Shown here: positions 6,929-16,661 of the stretch, piece after piece
Numbering within the stretch: the first letter of the stretch is position 1
Layout of the letters: each line of letters opens with the position of its first letter
Assembly: GCF_017168255.1 (NCBI RefSeq)
Contig: NZ_JABFAP010000001.1
Location: 556,007-620,006, forward strand
Length of the DNA: 64,000 bases
From: Agrococcus sp. KRD186
Lineage (GTDB): Bacteria; Actinomycetota; Actinomycetes; Actinomycetales; Microbacteriaceae
Direction: 5' to 3'
Notes under the pieces: generated by a model
Told to the model about the DNA's origin: nothing
Database searches by the model: none
What the model saw: only the letters and a program-made list of their open reading frames with translations
Program-made: the position numbers and the translations under genes

Positions 6929-8716
6929 GTGGCGGCCAAGCGCAAGCGCTCCCGCACCGGCATGCGGACGGCGATGGTGGCCATCCTCACCTTCGCGCTG
7001 CTGGCGACCTTCGTGGTGCGGCTGGCCGACATCCAGCTCGTGCGCGCCGAGGCGCTCAATGCCGAGGCGGATGGGCGACGTGGCGTCTCCCAGACGCTCT
7101 TCGGCACGCGCGGTCCGATCGTCGACGCCGCCGGCACCGTGCTCGCCGAGAGCGTCGACCGCTGGGATCTCACGGTCTCGCCGCAGTACACGCGCGACCT
7201 CCAGCCGGGCATCGACGCGGTCGACGAGGCGCTCACGGTCGGCGACGCCCTCGTGCAGATCGGCGGCATCACCGGCGACGACCCGCGCGACCTGCAGGCG
7301 ATGATCTACGCCGAGCTCGAGCGCAACCCCGACTCCGACTACCTGATGCTCACCGACGGGCTCGACGCGCGGCAGTACGACGCGGTGCGCGACCTCGGCA
7401 TCCCCTGGGTGTACCTGCGGCTGAACCCTCAGCGCGTGTACCCGGCGGGCTCCGTCGCCGGCAACCTGGTGGGCTTCATGGGCCAGTCCGAGGCGCTCGC
7501 CGGCATCGAGCGCAGCCAGGATTCCTGCCTCGCCGCGGATTCGGGCGAGCGCACCTTCGACCGCTCGGCCGATGGCACGCCCATCCCGGGCTCTATGGTC
7601 ACCGACCCCGCAGTCGACGGCGGCTCGGTGCAGCTGACGATCGACGCCGACGTGCAGTACCAGGTGCAGCAGCTGACCGCCCAGTACACCTCGCAGCTGC
7701 GCGCCCGCAGCGGCACCAGCATCATCATGCGCACCGATGGCACCGTGGTGGCGATCGCCGAGTCGCCGACAGTCGACCCGAACGATCCGACCGCCGCCGC
7801 GCAGCGCGACCGCGGCTCGCGTGCCTTCACCGCGGCCTACGAGCCGGGCTCGATCTTCAAGACCTTCTCCTGGGCGGCCATGCTCGACCTCGGGCTCATC
7901 GAGCGCACGCAGGAGATGAGCGTGCCGTGGACCTACAGCGGGCAGGGCACCCGCGTGCGCGACGCGCAATCGCACGGCGTCGAGCAGTGGACCGCCGCCG
8001 GCATCCTGGTGAACTCGTCGAACGTCGGCATGGTCGAGCTCGGACAGCAGCTCGACCGCGACGACTTCACCGACTACCTCGACCGCTTCGGCTTCGGCGA
8101 GCAGACCGCAGTCGGCTTCGCCGGCGAGCAGGATGTCGCGTTGCGCGACCTCGGTGCGCTCGACCCCCAGACCCAGCTCAACGTGCTCTTCGGGCAGGGC
8201 ATCGCGGCGACTCCCATCCAGCTCGCCTCGGCCTACCAGGCGATGGGCAACGGCGGCGTGCACCTGCCGGTGCAGCTGATCGCCGGCTGCACCGATGCCG
8301 AGGGCGAGGTGACCGCGCCGGAGCTGCCCGAGGGGGAGCGCGTCGTCAGCGAGGCCACGGCGCGATCCACCCTCGAGGTGCTCGAGCACGTCGTCACCGA
8401 CTACGGCTACGAGACCTTCCCCATCGAGGGCTATCGCATCGCCGCGAAGACCGGCACGGCGCAGATGGCCTATGCCGACGGCTCGGGCTACGACCCCAAC
8501 CGCATGATGATCTCGGTGGCCGGAGTCTTCCCCGTCGACGACCCGCAGTTCGTGGTGCTGACGATGTTCGACAGCCCGCAGACCATCCGCACCAGTGGCG
8601 GGGCCATCCCGGCCTTTCACGATATGGTGAACCTCCTGATCCGCCAATACGACATCCCTCCGAGCACGACGCCAGCGTCGAACGTTCCGCTGGAATGGAC
8701 GGCGGATCAGCCCTGA
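6929..8716 (+). CDS. ftsI: Septal peptidoglycan transpeptidase FtsI (class B PBP3)
   Basis: Cross-links peptidoglycan at the septum. A membrane anchor lies at about 13-33, a PBP dimerisation domain at 40-230, and a transpeptidase domain with the catalytic S308-I-F-K311, S363-S-N365 and K507-T-G motifs in order. The 595-residue length fits the family. I chose the GTG at 6929 because GGAGG (6919-6923) sits five bases ahead; a GTG at 6923 overlaps that site. It lies about 100 bp after ftsL and 16 bp before murE, inside the division operon. The enzyme is the target of beta-lactams. Confidence 0.97.
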   Translation: MAAKRKRSRTGMRTAMVAILTFALLATFVVRLADIQLVRAEALNAEADGRRGVSQTLFGTRGPIVDAAGTVLAESVDRWDLTVSPQYTRDLQPGIDAVDEALTVGDALVQIGGITGDDPRDLQAMIYAELERNPDSDYLMLTDGLDARQYDAVRDLGIPWVYLRLNPQRVYPAGSVAGNLVGFMGQSEALAGIERSQDSCLAADSGERTFDRSADGTPIPGSMVTDPAVDGGSVQLTIDADVQYQVQQLTAQYTSQLRARSGTSIIMRTDGTVVAIAESPTVDPNDPTAAAQRDRGSRAFTAAYEPGSIFKTFSWAAMLDLGLIERTQEMSVPWTYSGQGTRVRDAQSHGVEQWTAAGILVNSSNVGMVELGQQLDRDDFTDYLDRFGFGEQTAVGFAGEQDVALRDLGALDPQTQLNVLFGQGIAATPIQLASAYQAMGNGGVHLPVQLIAGCTDAEGEVTAPELPEGERVVSEATARSTLEVLEHVVTDYGYETFPIEGYRIAAKTGTAQMAYADGSGYDPNRMMISVAGVFPVDDPQFVVLTMFDSPQTIRTSGGAIPAFHDMVNLLIRQYDIPPSTTPASNVPLEWTADQP

Positions 8717-8732
8717 GCACAGTGAGGAGAGG

Positions 8733-10322
8733 ATGTCCGTGGCGGGCGTGACCCCGAGGATCCTGCGACCGGAGCATCCCGCACCGCGGCCCCTCGCCGG
8801 CCTGGTCGACGAGTTCGACCTGGATGTCGACGCCGACCTCGTTGGGCTCGAGGTGACCGGCATCACCAACGACTCCTCCGACGTGCAGCCCGGCGACCTG
8901 TTCGCCGCGCTGCCAGGGGCGAGCCGGCACGGCGCGGAGTTCGCCGTCGGCGCGCTCGAGCGCGGCGCGGTCGCGGTCGTCACCGATGCGGCCGGCGCGG
9001 CGCTGCTGCAGACCGACGCGCCCGTGATCGTCATCGACGAGCCGCGTGCGGCGCTGGGCGAGATCGCAGCCTGGGTCTACCGCACGGGGGAGCAGCCGCC
9101 CAAGCTGTTCGGCATCACCGGCACGAACGGCAAGACCTCCACGTCCTTCATGCTCGAGGGCCTGCTCGCCGACCTGGGCTTCGTCACCGGGCTCTCGACC
9201 ACGGCCGAGCGGCACGTCGCCGAGACGGTCGTCACCTCGAAGCTCACCACGCCCGAGGCGAGCGAGCTGCACGCGCTGCTCGCCCGCATGAAGGAGGTCG
9301 GCGTGCGCGCCGCGGTGCTCGAGGTGAGCGCCCAGGCGATCGAGCGCCATCGCGTCGACGGCGTGCTCTTCGACGTCGTCGCCTTCACGAACCTCAGCCA
9401 CGACCACCTCGACGACTACGGCTCCATGGAGGCGTACTTCGACGTGAAGCTCGAGCTGTTCACGCCCGACCGCGCCATGCGCGGCGTCGTGTGCGTCGAC
9501 ACCGACTGGGGCGCGCGCGTCGCCGAGCGCAGCCGCATCCCCGTCACCACCGTCTCGAGCGACCCAGAGCGCCCCGCGGACTGGCGCGTCGACATCTGGG
9601 AGGAGACGCCGGTCTCCACCTCCTTCACACTCACCGGCATCGATGGCGGCGCGATCGAGGTGCAGGTGCCCTTCATCGGCAGGCACATGGCGGTCGACGC
9701 CGCGATCGCCATCCTCATGCTGGTCGAGGACGGCTTCGAGGTCGAGGCGATCGCCGAGGCCATCGACCGCGGCATGCGCCCGACGCTGCCCGGCCGCATC
9801 GAGCGCGTCTCCGGGCAGGAGGGCCCCGCCGTCTTCGTCGACTACGGCCACAGCCCGGATGCCTTCGAGCAGACCCTCATCGCGCTGCGCCGCGTCACCG
9901 AGGGCAGGCTCATCATGGTCTTCGGCGCCGATGGCGATCGCGACGCCACCAAGCGCGCCGACATGGGCCGCATCGCCGCGGAGCTCGCGGACGCCGTGGT
10001 CGTGACCGACTTCAACCCGCGCACCGAGGATGCCGCGAGCATCCGCGCCCAGGTGCTCGAGGGCGCACGCGCCGTCCCGGGCGAGACCCGCATCATCGAG
10101 TCCTCGCCGGAGGAGGCCGCCATCCGCGAGGCGCTCGCGCTCGCGGGGCCAGGCGACACCGTGCTGTGGGCGGGCCCGGGCGATGCCGACTATCGCGACG
10201 TCGCGGGCGTGCGTGAGCCCTTCGTCGCCCGCGACGAGGCGAAGCTCGCGCTGCATGAGGCGGGCTGGCCGGTCGACCTCGACAAGCGCCGCGACGGGGA
10301 CAAGCGCAGGGACGAGCGCTGA
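8733..10322 (+). CDS. murE: UDP-MurNAc-dipeptide ligase MurE (adds residue 3)
   Basis: ATP-dependent ligase that adds the diamino acid at position 3 of the stem peptide. It has an N-terminal UDP-binding domain (ITNDSSDVQPGDLFAAL), the P-loop GTNGKTST with K134, and the C-terminal binding domain. The substrate-specificity loop reads D426-F-N-P-R430-TED; the usual meso-diaminopimelate motif is DNPR, so here Asp is replaced by Phe. That suggests a different third residue, such as the diaminobutyrate, ornithine or lysine found in Microbacteriaceae. ATG 8733 follows GAGGAGAGG. It overlaps murF by one base. Confidence 0.95.
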   Translation: MSVAGVTPRILRPEHPAPRPLAGLVDEFDLDVDADLVGLEVTGITNDSSDVQPGDLFAALPGASRHGAEFAVGALERGAVAVVTDAAGAALLQTDAPVIVIDEPRAALGEIAAWVYRTGEQPPKLFGITGTNGKTSTSFMLEGLLADLGFVTGLSTTAERHVAETVVTSKLTTPEASELHALLARMKEVGVRAAVLEVSAQAIERHRVDGVLFDVVAFTNLSHDHLDDYGSMEAYFDVKLELFTPDRAMRGVVCVDTDWGARVAERSRIPVTTVSSDPERPADWRVDIWEETPVSTSFTLTGIDGGAIEVQVPFIGRHMAVDAAIAILMLVEDGFEVEAIAEAIDRGMRPTLPGRIERVSGQEGPAVFVDYGHSPDAFEQTLIALRRVTEGRLIMVFGADGDRDATKRADMGRIAAELADAVVVTDFNPRTEDAASIRAQVLEGARAVPGETRIIESSPEEAAIREALALAGPGDTVLWAGPGDADYRDVAGVREPFVARDEAKLALHEAGWPVDLDKRRDGDKRRDER

Positions 10323-11752
10323 TGCTGCCGATGCGCGCGAGCGAGATCGCCGCAGCCGTCGGCGGCACCCTGCGCGGTGACGATGTGACGGTCACCGGCT
10401 CGGTGGAGACGGACTCGCGGCTCGTGAGCGCCGGCGGGGTCTTCTTCGCCATGCCGGGGGAGGAGACCGACGGCCATCGCTTCATCGACGCGGCCGTCGC
10501 CGCCGGCGCCGCCCTGGTGGTGGCCGAGCGCGCCCTCGAGCAGGACGTGCCGCACGTGCTCGTGCCGGCGGGCGTGGAGGCGCTCGGCGCGCTGGCCGCC
10601 GAGGTCATCCGCCGCGTGCGCGAGGCGGGAGAGCTGACCGTGGTCGGCGTGACCGGCTCGAACGGCAAGACCACCACGAAGAACATGCTGCAGGCGATCC
10701 TCGAGCAGCACGGGCCGACGGTGACGCCCGTCAAGTCGTTCAACAACGAGGTGGGCGCCCCGATGACGATGCTGCGCATCGACGCGTCGACGCGCTATCT
10801 GGTGCTGGAGATGGGCGCGAGCGTCGAGGGCGACATCGAGCGGCTGACCGCCATGTCGCACCCGGATGTCGGGGTCGTGCTCAAGGTCGGGCTCGCGCAC
10901 GCCGGCGAGTTCGGCGGCATCGAGACCACCACGCGCGCGAAGACCGAGATGGTGCGCGACCTGGACGAGGCCGGCGTCGCGGTGCTCAATCGCGACGACG
11001 AGCGCGTCCGGGGCATGGCGGATGCGACGCGTGCGCAGGTGCGCTGGTTCGGCACCGATGCCGGCCCGGCTACGTCGCCGACGCGGCTGTGGGCCGACGA
11101 GGTCGACTCGACGCTCGAGGGCACCGTCGCCACGATCCACCGCGCCGCCGACACCGGTGCAGATGGCGCCCCAGCCGAGTCGTGGCCGCTGCAGATGCGC
11201 ATCCTCGGAGAGCACCACGTGATGAACGCGCTCGCCGCGCTCACGGTCGCCGACGCGCTGGGTCTGCCGCTCGAGCCGGCCGTCCAGGTGCTGGCGACGA
11301 TGGAGCGCGCCGAGCGCGGCCGCATGGAGCTGCTCGAGCCCGGCGGCGGCATCACCGTCATCAACGACGCCTACAACGCCAGCCCCGACTCGACCGCGGC
11401 GGCGCTGCGCGCGCTCGCCCACATGACGCGGCAGGCGGGTCGCCGCTCGATCGCCGTGCTGGGCGAGATGGCAGAGCTCGGGCCGCACGCGGTCGAGGAG
11501 CACGATCGGCTCGGGCGCCAGGCGGTGCGGCTGCGCATCGACAGGCTGGTGGTCGTCGGCACCGGGGCGAAGGCCATCCACGACGCCGCAGAGCTCGAGT
11601 CGTCCTTCGGTCAGGAGACGACCTTCGTCGAGACCGCCGCCGAGGCGGAGGCGCTGCTGCGCAGCGAGCTGGTCTCCGGCGATGTCGTACTGTTCAAGTC
11701 GTCGAACGTGTCGGGGCTGCAGGCCCTGGCCGAACGGATCGGGGGCCCCTGA
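10322..11752 (+). CDS. murF: UDP-MurNAc-tripeptide:D-Ala-D-Ala ligase MurF
   Basis: Adds D-Ala-D-Ala to the tripeptide precursor. The 476-residue protein has the N-terminal domain with SVETDSRLVSAGGVFFAMPG, the P-loop TGSNGKTTTKNM near 110, the conserved AHAGEFG loop near 195, GEHHVMNALAA near 298 and NDAYNASPDS near 347. The start ATG overlaps the murE stop (TGATG) and its own stop overlaps the mraY start in the same way, so translation is probably coupled. Confidence 0.97.
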   Translation: MLPMRASEIAAAVGGTLRGDDVTVTGSVETDSRLVSAGGVFFAMPGEETDGHRFIDAAVAAGAALVVAERALEQDVPHVLVPAGVEALGALAAEVIRRVREAGELTVVGVTGSNGKTTTKNMLQAILEQHGPTVTPVKSFNNEVGAPMTMLRIDASTRYLVLEMGASVEGDIERLTAMSHPDVGVVLKVGLAHAGEFGGIETTTRAKTEMVRDLDEAGVAVLNRDDERVRGMADATRAQVRWFGTDAGPATSPTRLWADEVDSTLEGTVATIHRAADTGADGAPAESWPLQMRILGEHHVMNALAALTVADALGLPLEPAVQVLATMERAERGRMELLEPGGGITVINDAYNASPDSTAAALRALAHMTRQAGRRSIAVLGEMAELGPHAVEEHDRLGRQAVRLRIDRLVVVGTGAKAIHDAAELESSFGQETTFVETAAEAEALLRSELVSGDVVLFKSSNVSGLQALAERIGGP

Positions 11753-12843
11753 TGCTCGTGCTGCTGGCATCCGCGGCCATCGCGCTGCTCGTCTCCCTGC
11801 TGGCGACCCCGCTGTTCATCCGCGGCTTCGCCCGCATCGGCTGGGGCCAGTTCATCCGCGACGACGGCCCGCAGTCCCACCACGTCAAGCGCGGCACGCC
11901 CACCATGGGCGGCCTCATCTTCATCGTCGCCACGCTGATCGGCTACTTCGGCGGCAAGCTGCTCGGGCAGGAGCTGCCCACGCAGCCCGCGCTGCTCATC
12001 CTGCTGCTGATGGTGGGCATGGGCGCGGTCGGGTTCCTGGACGACTTCCTGAAGATCTCGAACCAGCGCTCGCTCGGCCTCGGCGGCTGGGCGAAGGTCG
12101 CCGGCCAGGTCGTCGTCTCGGTGCTCTTCGGCGTGCTGGCGATCACCATGCTGTACCACGACGGCGACCGCACGATCGTCGACCCGGTGATCTCCGGCGT
12201 CCGCGACATCCCGTGGCTCGACCTCACCGGCTGGGGGGCGATCGGCGGCATCGTCTTCGTGCTCTGGATCCTGGTCATGAACGTCTCCGCGTCGAACGCC
12301 GTGAACGTCACCGACGGCCTCGACGGCCTCGCGACCGGCTCCGTGATCATCGCCACCGTCGGCTACGCGTTCATCGCCTTCTGGCAGTTCAACCAGTCCT
12401 GCTTCACGGCGCAGCCCGGTCCCGGCTGCTACGACGTGCTGCAGCCGCTCGACGTCGCCACGCTCGCGGCGACGCTGGTCGGCGCGCTCATCGGCTTCCT
12501 CTGGTGGAACACCAGCCCGGCCCAGATCTTCATGGGCGACGTCGGCTCGCTCGCCCTCGGCGGCGCGCTCGCCGGCTTCGCCATCATGACCGACACGCAG
12601 CTGCTGCTCATCCTCATCGCCGGCCTGCCCATCATCGTCACCGGCTCGGTCATCATCCAGCGCGCCTACTTCAAGGCCACGGGCGGCAAGCGCGTGTTCC
12701 TGATGACCCCGCTGCACCACCACTTCGAGCTGAAGGGCTGGGCAGAGGTGACGATCGTCGTGCGCTTCTGGATCCTCGGCGGCCTGTTCGTGGCCGCCGG
12801 CATCGGCCTGTTCTACTTCGAGTGGGCGCTGCAGGGCCTATGA
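11752..12843 (+). CDS. mraY: Phospho-MurNAc-pentapeptide transferase MraY
   Basis: Integral membrane enzyme that transfers phospho-MurNAc-pentapeptide to undecaprenyl phosphate to make lipid I. The 363-residue protein has about ten hydrophobic segments and the family signatures: GTPTMGG near 46, FLDDFLK near 93 (catalytic Asp pair), NAVNVTDGLDGLA near 183, MGDVGSLALGG near 262 and the cytoplasmic PLHHHFE loop near 321. It overlaps murF by one base and murD by four. Confidence 0.98.
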   Translation: MLVLLASAAIALLVSLLATPLFIRGFARIGWGQFIRDDGPQSHHVKRGTPTMGGLIFIVATLIGYFGGKLLGQELPTQPALLILLLMVGMGAVGFLDDFLKISNQRSLGLGGWAKVAGQVVVSVLFGVLAITMLYHDGDRTIVDPVISGVRDIPWLDLTGWGAIGGIVFVLWILVMNVSASNAVNVTDGLDGLATGSVIIATVGYAFIAFWQFNQSCFTAQPGPGCYDVLQPLDVATLAATLVGALIGFLWWNTSPAQIFMGDVGSLALGGALAGFAIMTDTQLLLILIAGLPIIVTGSVIIQRAYFKATGGKRVFLMTPLHHHFELKGWAEVTIVVRFWILGGLFVAAGIGLFYFEWALQGL

Positions 12844-14351
12844 CGCGGCTCGACTCCCTGAGTTCCTGGCATGCCGACTGGAGCGGACTGCGCGTCGCGG
12901 TGCTCGGCCTGGGCGTCACGGGCTTCGCCGCAGCCGACACGCTCGCCGAGCTGGGCGCATCCGTCACCGTCGTCGCCGAGCGCGTCGACGACGAGCGCCG
13001 CACGATCCTCGGCGTGCTCGAGGTGCCGATCGTCGACGCCGGGCGTGACCAGCTGCCGGCGGCGCTCACCGAGGCGGAGGTGGTCATCGCCTCGCCCGGC
13101 CTGCGCCCCGATCACCCGTGGCTGCTCGCGGCCGCTGAGCGCGGCATCGCGATCTGGGGCGACATCGAGCTCGCCTGGCGGGTGCGCGACAAGGTCGAGG
13201 CCGCCGAGTGGATCCTGATCACCGGCACCAACGGCAAGACCACCACCACCCAGCTCACCGCGCACATGCTGCGCGAGGCGGGCCTCCGCGTCGCGCCGGT
13301 GGGCAACATCGGCACTCCGGTGCTCGATGCCGTGCGCGACCCGGCGGGCTTCGACGTGCTCGTGGTCGAGCTCTCGAGCTTCCAGCTGCACACGCTGCCC
13401 GCGCAGGGCCCAGGCGCCCTCTGGCCCCACTCCGCCGCGGTGCTCAACATCGACGACGACCACCTCGACTGGCACGGGTCGGCGGATGCGTACAGGGCGG
13501 CCAAGGCGAAGGCGTACGGCAACGCTCGGGTCGCGGCCGTCTACAGCGTCGACGATCCCGTCACGATGCGGATGGTCGAGGAGGCAGAGGTGGTCGAGGG
13601 CTGCCGCGCCATCGGCTTCTCGCTCGGCGTGCCGGGCCGCAGCGACTTCGGTCTGGTCGAGGACGTGCTGGTCGACCGCGCCTTCCTCGATGCCCGTCAC
13701 GCGCAGGCGCTCGAGCTCGCGACCCTCGCCGACCTCGAGCCGGCCGGGCTGCGCTCGCCCCACATGACGCGCAACGTGCTCGCGGCAGCGGCGCTCGCCC
13801 GAGCCTCCGGCGCCTCGCCCGCCCAGGTGCGGGACGCCATCCGCTCCTTCACCCTCGACCGGCACCGCACCGAGCTGGTCGCCGAGCTGGGCGGCGTGCG
13901 CTTCGTCGACGACTCGAAGGCCACCAACCCGCATGCCGCCGAGGGCAGCCTGAGCGCGTTCGACAAGGTGGTGTGGATCGTGGGCGGCCTGTTCAAGGGC
14001 GCCGACGTCGCGCCGCTGGTCGAACGGCACCGGCAGCGCATCGTCGCGGTGGTGGCGATCGGCGTCGACCGGCAGCCCGTGCGCGAGGCGTTCGCGCGAC
14101 ACGCGCCGCACATCCCGCTCGTGGAGGTCGACACGGCGGACACTGTCTCCGTGATGCGACTGGCCGTCGAGGCAGCCGCGGAGCACGCCGCGCCCGGCAT
14201 CACGGTCCTGCTGGCGCCGGCGGCGGCATCCATGGACCAGTTCACCGACTACGCGGAGCGCGGCGACCGGTTCGCCGAGGCAGTGCGAGCCATCAGAGAG
14301 CGAGAAGGGAGAGCCCATGGCGACGACGGCGGCTCCCTTCGGGGCGACTGA
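12840..14351 (+). CDS. murD: UDP-MurNAc-L-Ala:D-Glu ligase MurD
   Basis: Adds D-glutamate to the first stem residue. The 503-residue protein shows the nucleotide fold VLGLGVTGFAAADTL near residue 21, the P-loop TGTNGKTTTTQ near 127, NIDDDHLDWHG near 203 and FVDDSKATNPHAA near 356. Start ATG overlaps the mraY stop; its 3' end overlaps ftsW by 35 bp, an unusually long overlap within this cluster. Confidence 0.97.
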   Translation: MTRLDSLSSWHADWSGLRVAVLGLGVTGFAAADTLAELGASVTVVAERVDDERRTILGVLEVPIVDAGRDQLPAALTEAEVVIASPGLRPDHPWLLAAAERGIAIWGDIELAWRVRDKVEAAEWILITGTNGKTTTTQLTAHMLREAGLRVAPVGNIGTPVLDAVRDPAGFDVLVVELSSFQLHTLPAQGPGALWPHSAAVLNIDDDHLDWHGSADAYRAAKAKAYGNARVAAVYSVDDPVTMRMVEEAEVVEGCRAIGFSLGVPGRSDFGLVEDVLVDRAFLDARHAQALELATLADLEPAGLRSPHMTRNVLAAAALARASGASPAQVRDAIRSFTLDRHRTELVAELGGVRFVDDSKATNPHAAEGSLSAFDKVVWIVGGLFKGADVAPLVERHRQRIVAVVAIGVDRQPVREAFARHAPHIPLVEVDTADTVSVMRLAVEAAAEHAAPGITVLLAPAAASMDQFTDYAERGDRFAEAVRAIREREGRAHGDDGGSLRGD

Positions 14352-15567
14352 GGGCGGCCGCGTCGAGCGGATGGGCCGGCGCGCGCTGGTGCGCGTGCGC
14401 TCGATCTTCGGCGCCCCGACGCTCAACGCGGCGCTGCTGACCGGCACCACGCTCTTCCTGGTGGTCTTCGGCCTGGTCATGGTGCTCTCGTCCTCCTCGG
14501 TCGAGAGCTACGTCGCGGGCGGCTCGTTCTTCACCGACTTCGTCAAGCAGGCGGCCTTCGCCTCCATCGGCGTGGTGGTCATGCTCGTCGCGGCACGCCT
14601 GCCGGCCGCCACCTGGCAGCGGGTCGCCTGGATCGGCATCCTGCTCGGCATCGCACTGCAGGTGCTGGTGTTCACGCCGCTCGGCTTCGGCGCGAACGGC
14701 AACCGCAACTGGATCGGCGTCGGCGGCTTCTCGCTGCAGCCGAGCGAGTTCGTCAAGGTCGCCCTGTGCGTGTGGCTGGCCATGATCATGACCCGCAAGC
14801 AGAAGCGGCTCGACAGCTTCTGGCAGGTGTGGATCCCCGCCGCGCCCGTCGCGGGCCTCTCGATCGGCCTGGTGCTGCTGGGCAGCGACCTCGGCACCGT
14901 GGTGATCATGGTGGCGCTCTCGTTCGGCGCGCTGTGGTTCGCGGGCGTCAAGTGGTGGCACCTGCTGCTGCCGGTCGCCGCGCTGGTGGTGCTGGCGGTG
15001 CCGGTGGTGCTCTCGAGCGCCTCGCGCGTGCGCCGCATCACGGCGTTCCTGCAGGGCTGCACCGACGCCGACTACTACTCCGGCTGCTGGCAGCAGCTGC
15101 ACGGCACCTGGGCGCTCTCGGCCGGCGGCCTGTTCGGTGTCGGGCTCGGCAACTCGCGCGCCAAGTGGAACTGGCTGCCCGAGGCCGACAACGACTACAT
15201 CTTCGCCATCATCGGCGAGGAGCTCGGCCTGCTCGGCGCCGTCGTCGTGCTCGCCCTGTTCGCGCTGCTGGCGTGGACGCTGCTGCGCATCGTGCGGCAG
15301 GCGAGGCTGCAGATGACCCGCGTCGTCACCGGTGCCGCCATGGTGTGGCTGGTGGGCCAGGCGCTCGTCAACATCGGCGTCGTGCTCGGCCTGCTGCCGG
15401 TGCTCGGCGTGCCGTTGCCGTTCATCTCCTCCGGCGGCTCGCAGCTGATCGCCGCGCTGCTGATCGTCGGCGTCGTCCTCTCGCTCGAGCGGGTCGACAA
15501 CCCCAGGGCGCGCGGCGAGGAGCTCACCGTCTCGCGCGTGCGGCCCCGCGCCGCGGCGAGGGTCTGA
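14317..15567 (+). CDS. ftsW: Septal peptidoglycan glycosyltransferase FtsW (SEDS family)
   Basis: Polymerises lipid II at the division site together with FtsI. The 416-residue protein has about ten membrane helices, the LQPSEFVKVALCVWLA segment (near 138), the EADNDYIFAIIGEELG extracellular loop carrying the catalytic Asp (near 289) and PFISSGGSQLIA (near 368), all SEDS signatures. I chose the ATG at 14317, preceded by AGAAGGGA, although it lies inside murD. A short cytoplasmic N-terminus of about 35 residues precedes the first helix. Confidence 0.96.
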   Translation: MATTAAPFGATEGGRVERMGRRALVRVRSIFGAPTLNAALLTGTTLFLVVFGLVMVLSSSSVESYVAGGSFFTDFVKQAAFASIGVVVMLVAARLPAATWQRVAWIGILLGIALQVLVFTPLGFGANGNRNWIGVGGFSLQPSEFVKVALCVWLAMIMTRKQKRLDSFWQVWIPAAPVAGLSIGLVLLGSDLGTVVIMVALSFGALWFAGVKWWHLLLPVAALVVLAVPVVLSSASRVRRITAFLQGCTDADYYSGCWQQLHGTWALSAGGLFGVGLGNSRAKWNWLPEADNDYIFAIIGEELGLLGAVVVLALFALLAWTLLRIVRQARLQMTRVVTGAAMVWLVGQALVNIGVVLGLLPVLGVPLPFISSGGSQLIAALLIVGVVLSLERVDNPRARGEELTVSRVRPRAAARV

Positions 15568-15569
15568 GC

Positions 15570-16661
15570 ATGCGCGTCCTGCTCGCCGGAGGCGGCACCG
15601 CCGGCCACGTCAACCCGCTGCTGGCGACCGCGCAGCGGCTGCGCGAGCGCCATCCCGACGCCGAGCTCACGGTGCTCGGCACCGCCGAGGGGCTCGAGCG
15701 CGAGCTCGTGCCGCGCGCGGGCCTCGAGCTCGTCACGATCGAGAAGCTGCCGTTCCCGCGCAGGCCCGATGCCGCCGCGCTGCGCTTCCCCGTCCGCTGG
15801 CGGAAGGCCGTGGGGGAGGTGCGCGCGCTCATCCGCGATCGCGGCATCGACGTCGTCGTCGGCTTCGGCGGCTACGCCTCCGCCCCCGCCTATCGGGCGG
15901 CGCGCCTCGAGCGGGTGCCGATCGTCATCCATGAGGCGAACGCGAAGCCGGGCATGGCCAACGTGCTCGGTGCCCGCTGGACCGACTTCGTCGGGCTGTC
16001 GTACCGCTCGACGACGCTCGCGGGCGAGTTCGTCGGCATGCCGCTGCGGGGCGAGATCGCCGGCCTCGCCCGCACTGGTCTAGCGGGTACGGGGGTGCGC
16101 GAGGAGGCGATCGCCGAGCTCGGCCTCGAGACCGACCGGCCGACGCTGCTCGTCACCGGCGGCTCGCAGGGCGCGCGCTCGATCAACCGCACGATCGTCG
16201 CCGCCGCCGAGCAGATCGTCGCGGCCGGCTGGCAGATCCTGCACCTCTCCGGCGGCCGGCAGACCGGCTTCGTGCCTGCCAGCACCGACCACTACGTCGC
16301 GATCGAGTACCTCGACCGCATGCACCTCGCGCTCGCCGCCGCCGACCTGGTCGTGTGCCGCGCCGGCAGCCTGACCGTCTCCGAGCTGATGGCCGTCGGC
16401 CTGCCCGCCGTCTACGTGCCGCTGCCCTACGGCAACGGCGAGCAGGGCATGAACGCGGCCGACCAGGTCTCCGCTGGTGGCGCACTGCTGGTCGCCGACA
16501 GCGAGTTCACGGCAGAATGGGTGCGCACCAGGCTCGTGCCGCTGCTGCGGGATGCCGATCGGCTCGCCGAGATGGCCAGCGCGGGGGCCGGGGCCGGCGA
16601 CGGCAGCGACCGCATGTGCGAACTCATCGAGCGGGCCGCAGCCACGAGGAGGCAGTCGTGA
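15570..16661 (+). CDS. murG: Lipid II synthase MurG (GlcNAc transferase)
   Basis: Transfers GlcNAc to lipid I at the inner face of the membrane. The 363-residue GT28 enzyme has the N-terminal glycine loop [16 protein letters not shown], the membrane-facing [14 protein letters not shown] segment near 90, HEANAKPG near 114, the second glycine loop [11 protein letters not shown] near 193, and [18 protein letters not shown] near 258. It starts three bases after ftsW and its stop overlaps the murC start by four bases. Confidence 0.97.
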   Translation: MRVLLAGGGTAGHVNPLLATAQRLRERHPDAELTVLGTAEGLERELVPRAGLELVTIEKLPFPRRPDAAALRFPVRWRKAVGEVRALIRDRGIDVVVGFGGYASAPAYRAARLERVPIVIHEANAKPGMANVLGARWTDFVGLSYRSTTLAGEFVGMPLRGEIAGLARTGLAGTGVREEAIAELGLETDRPTLLVTGGSQGARSINRTIVAAAEQIVAAGWQILHLSGGRQTGFVPASTDHYVAIEYLDRMHLALAAADLVVCRAGSLTVSELMAVGLPAVYVPLPYGNGEQGMNAADQVSAGGALLVADSEFTAEWVRTRLVPLLRDADRLAEMASAGAGAGDGSDRMCELIERAAATRRQS

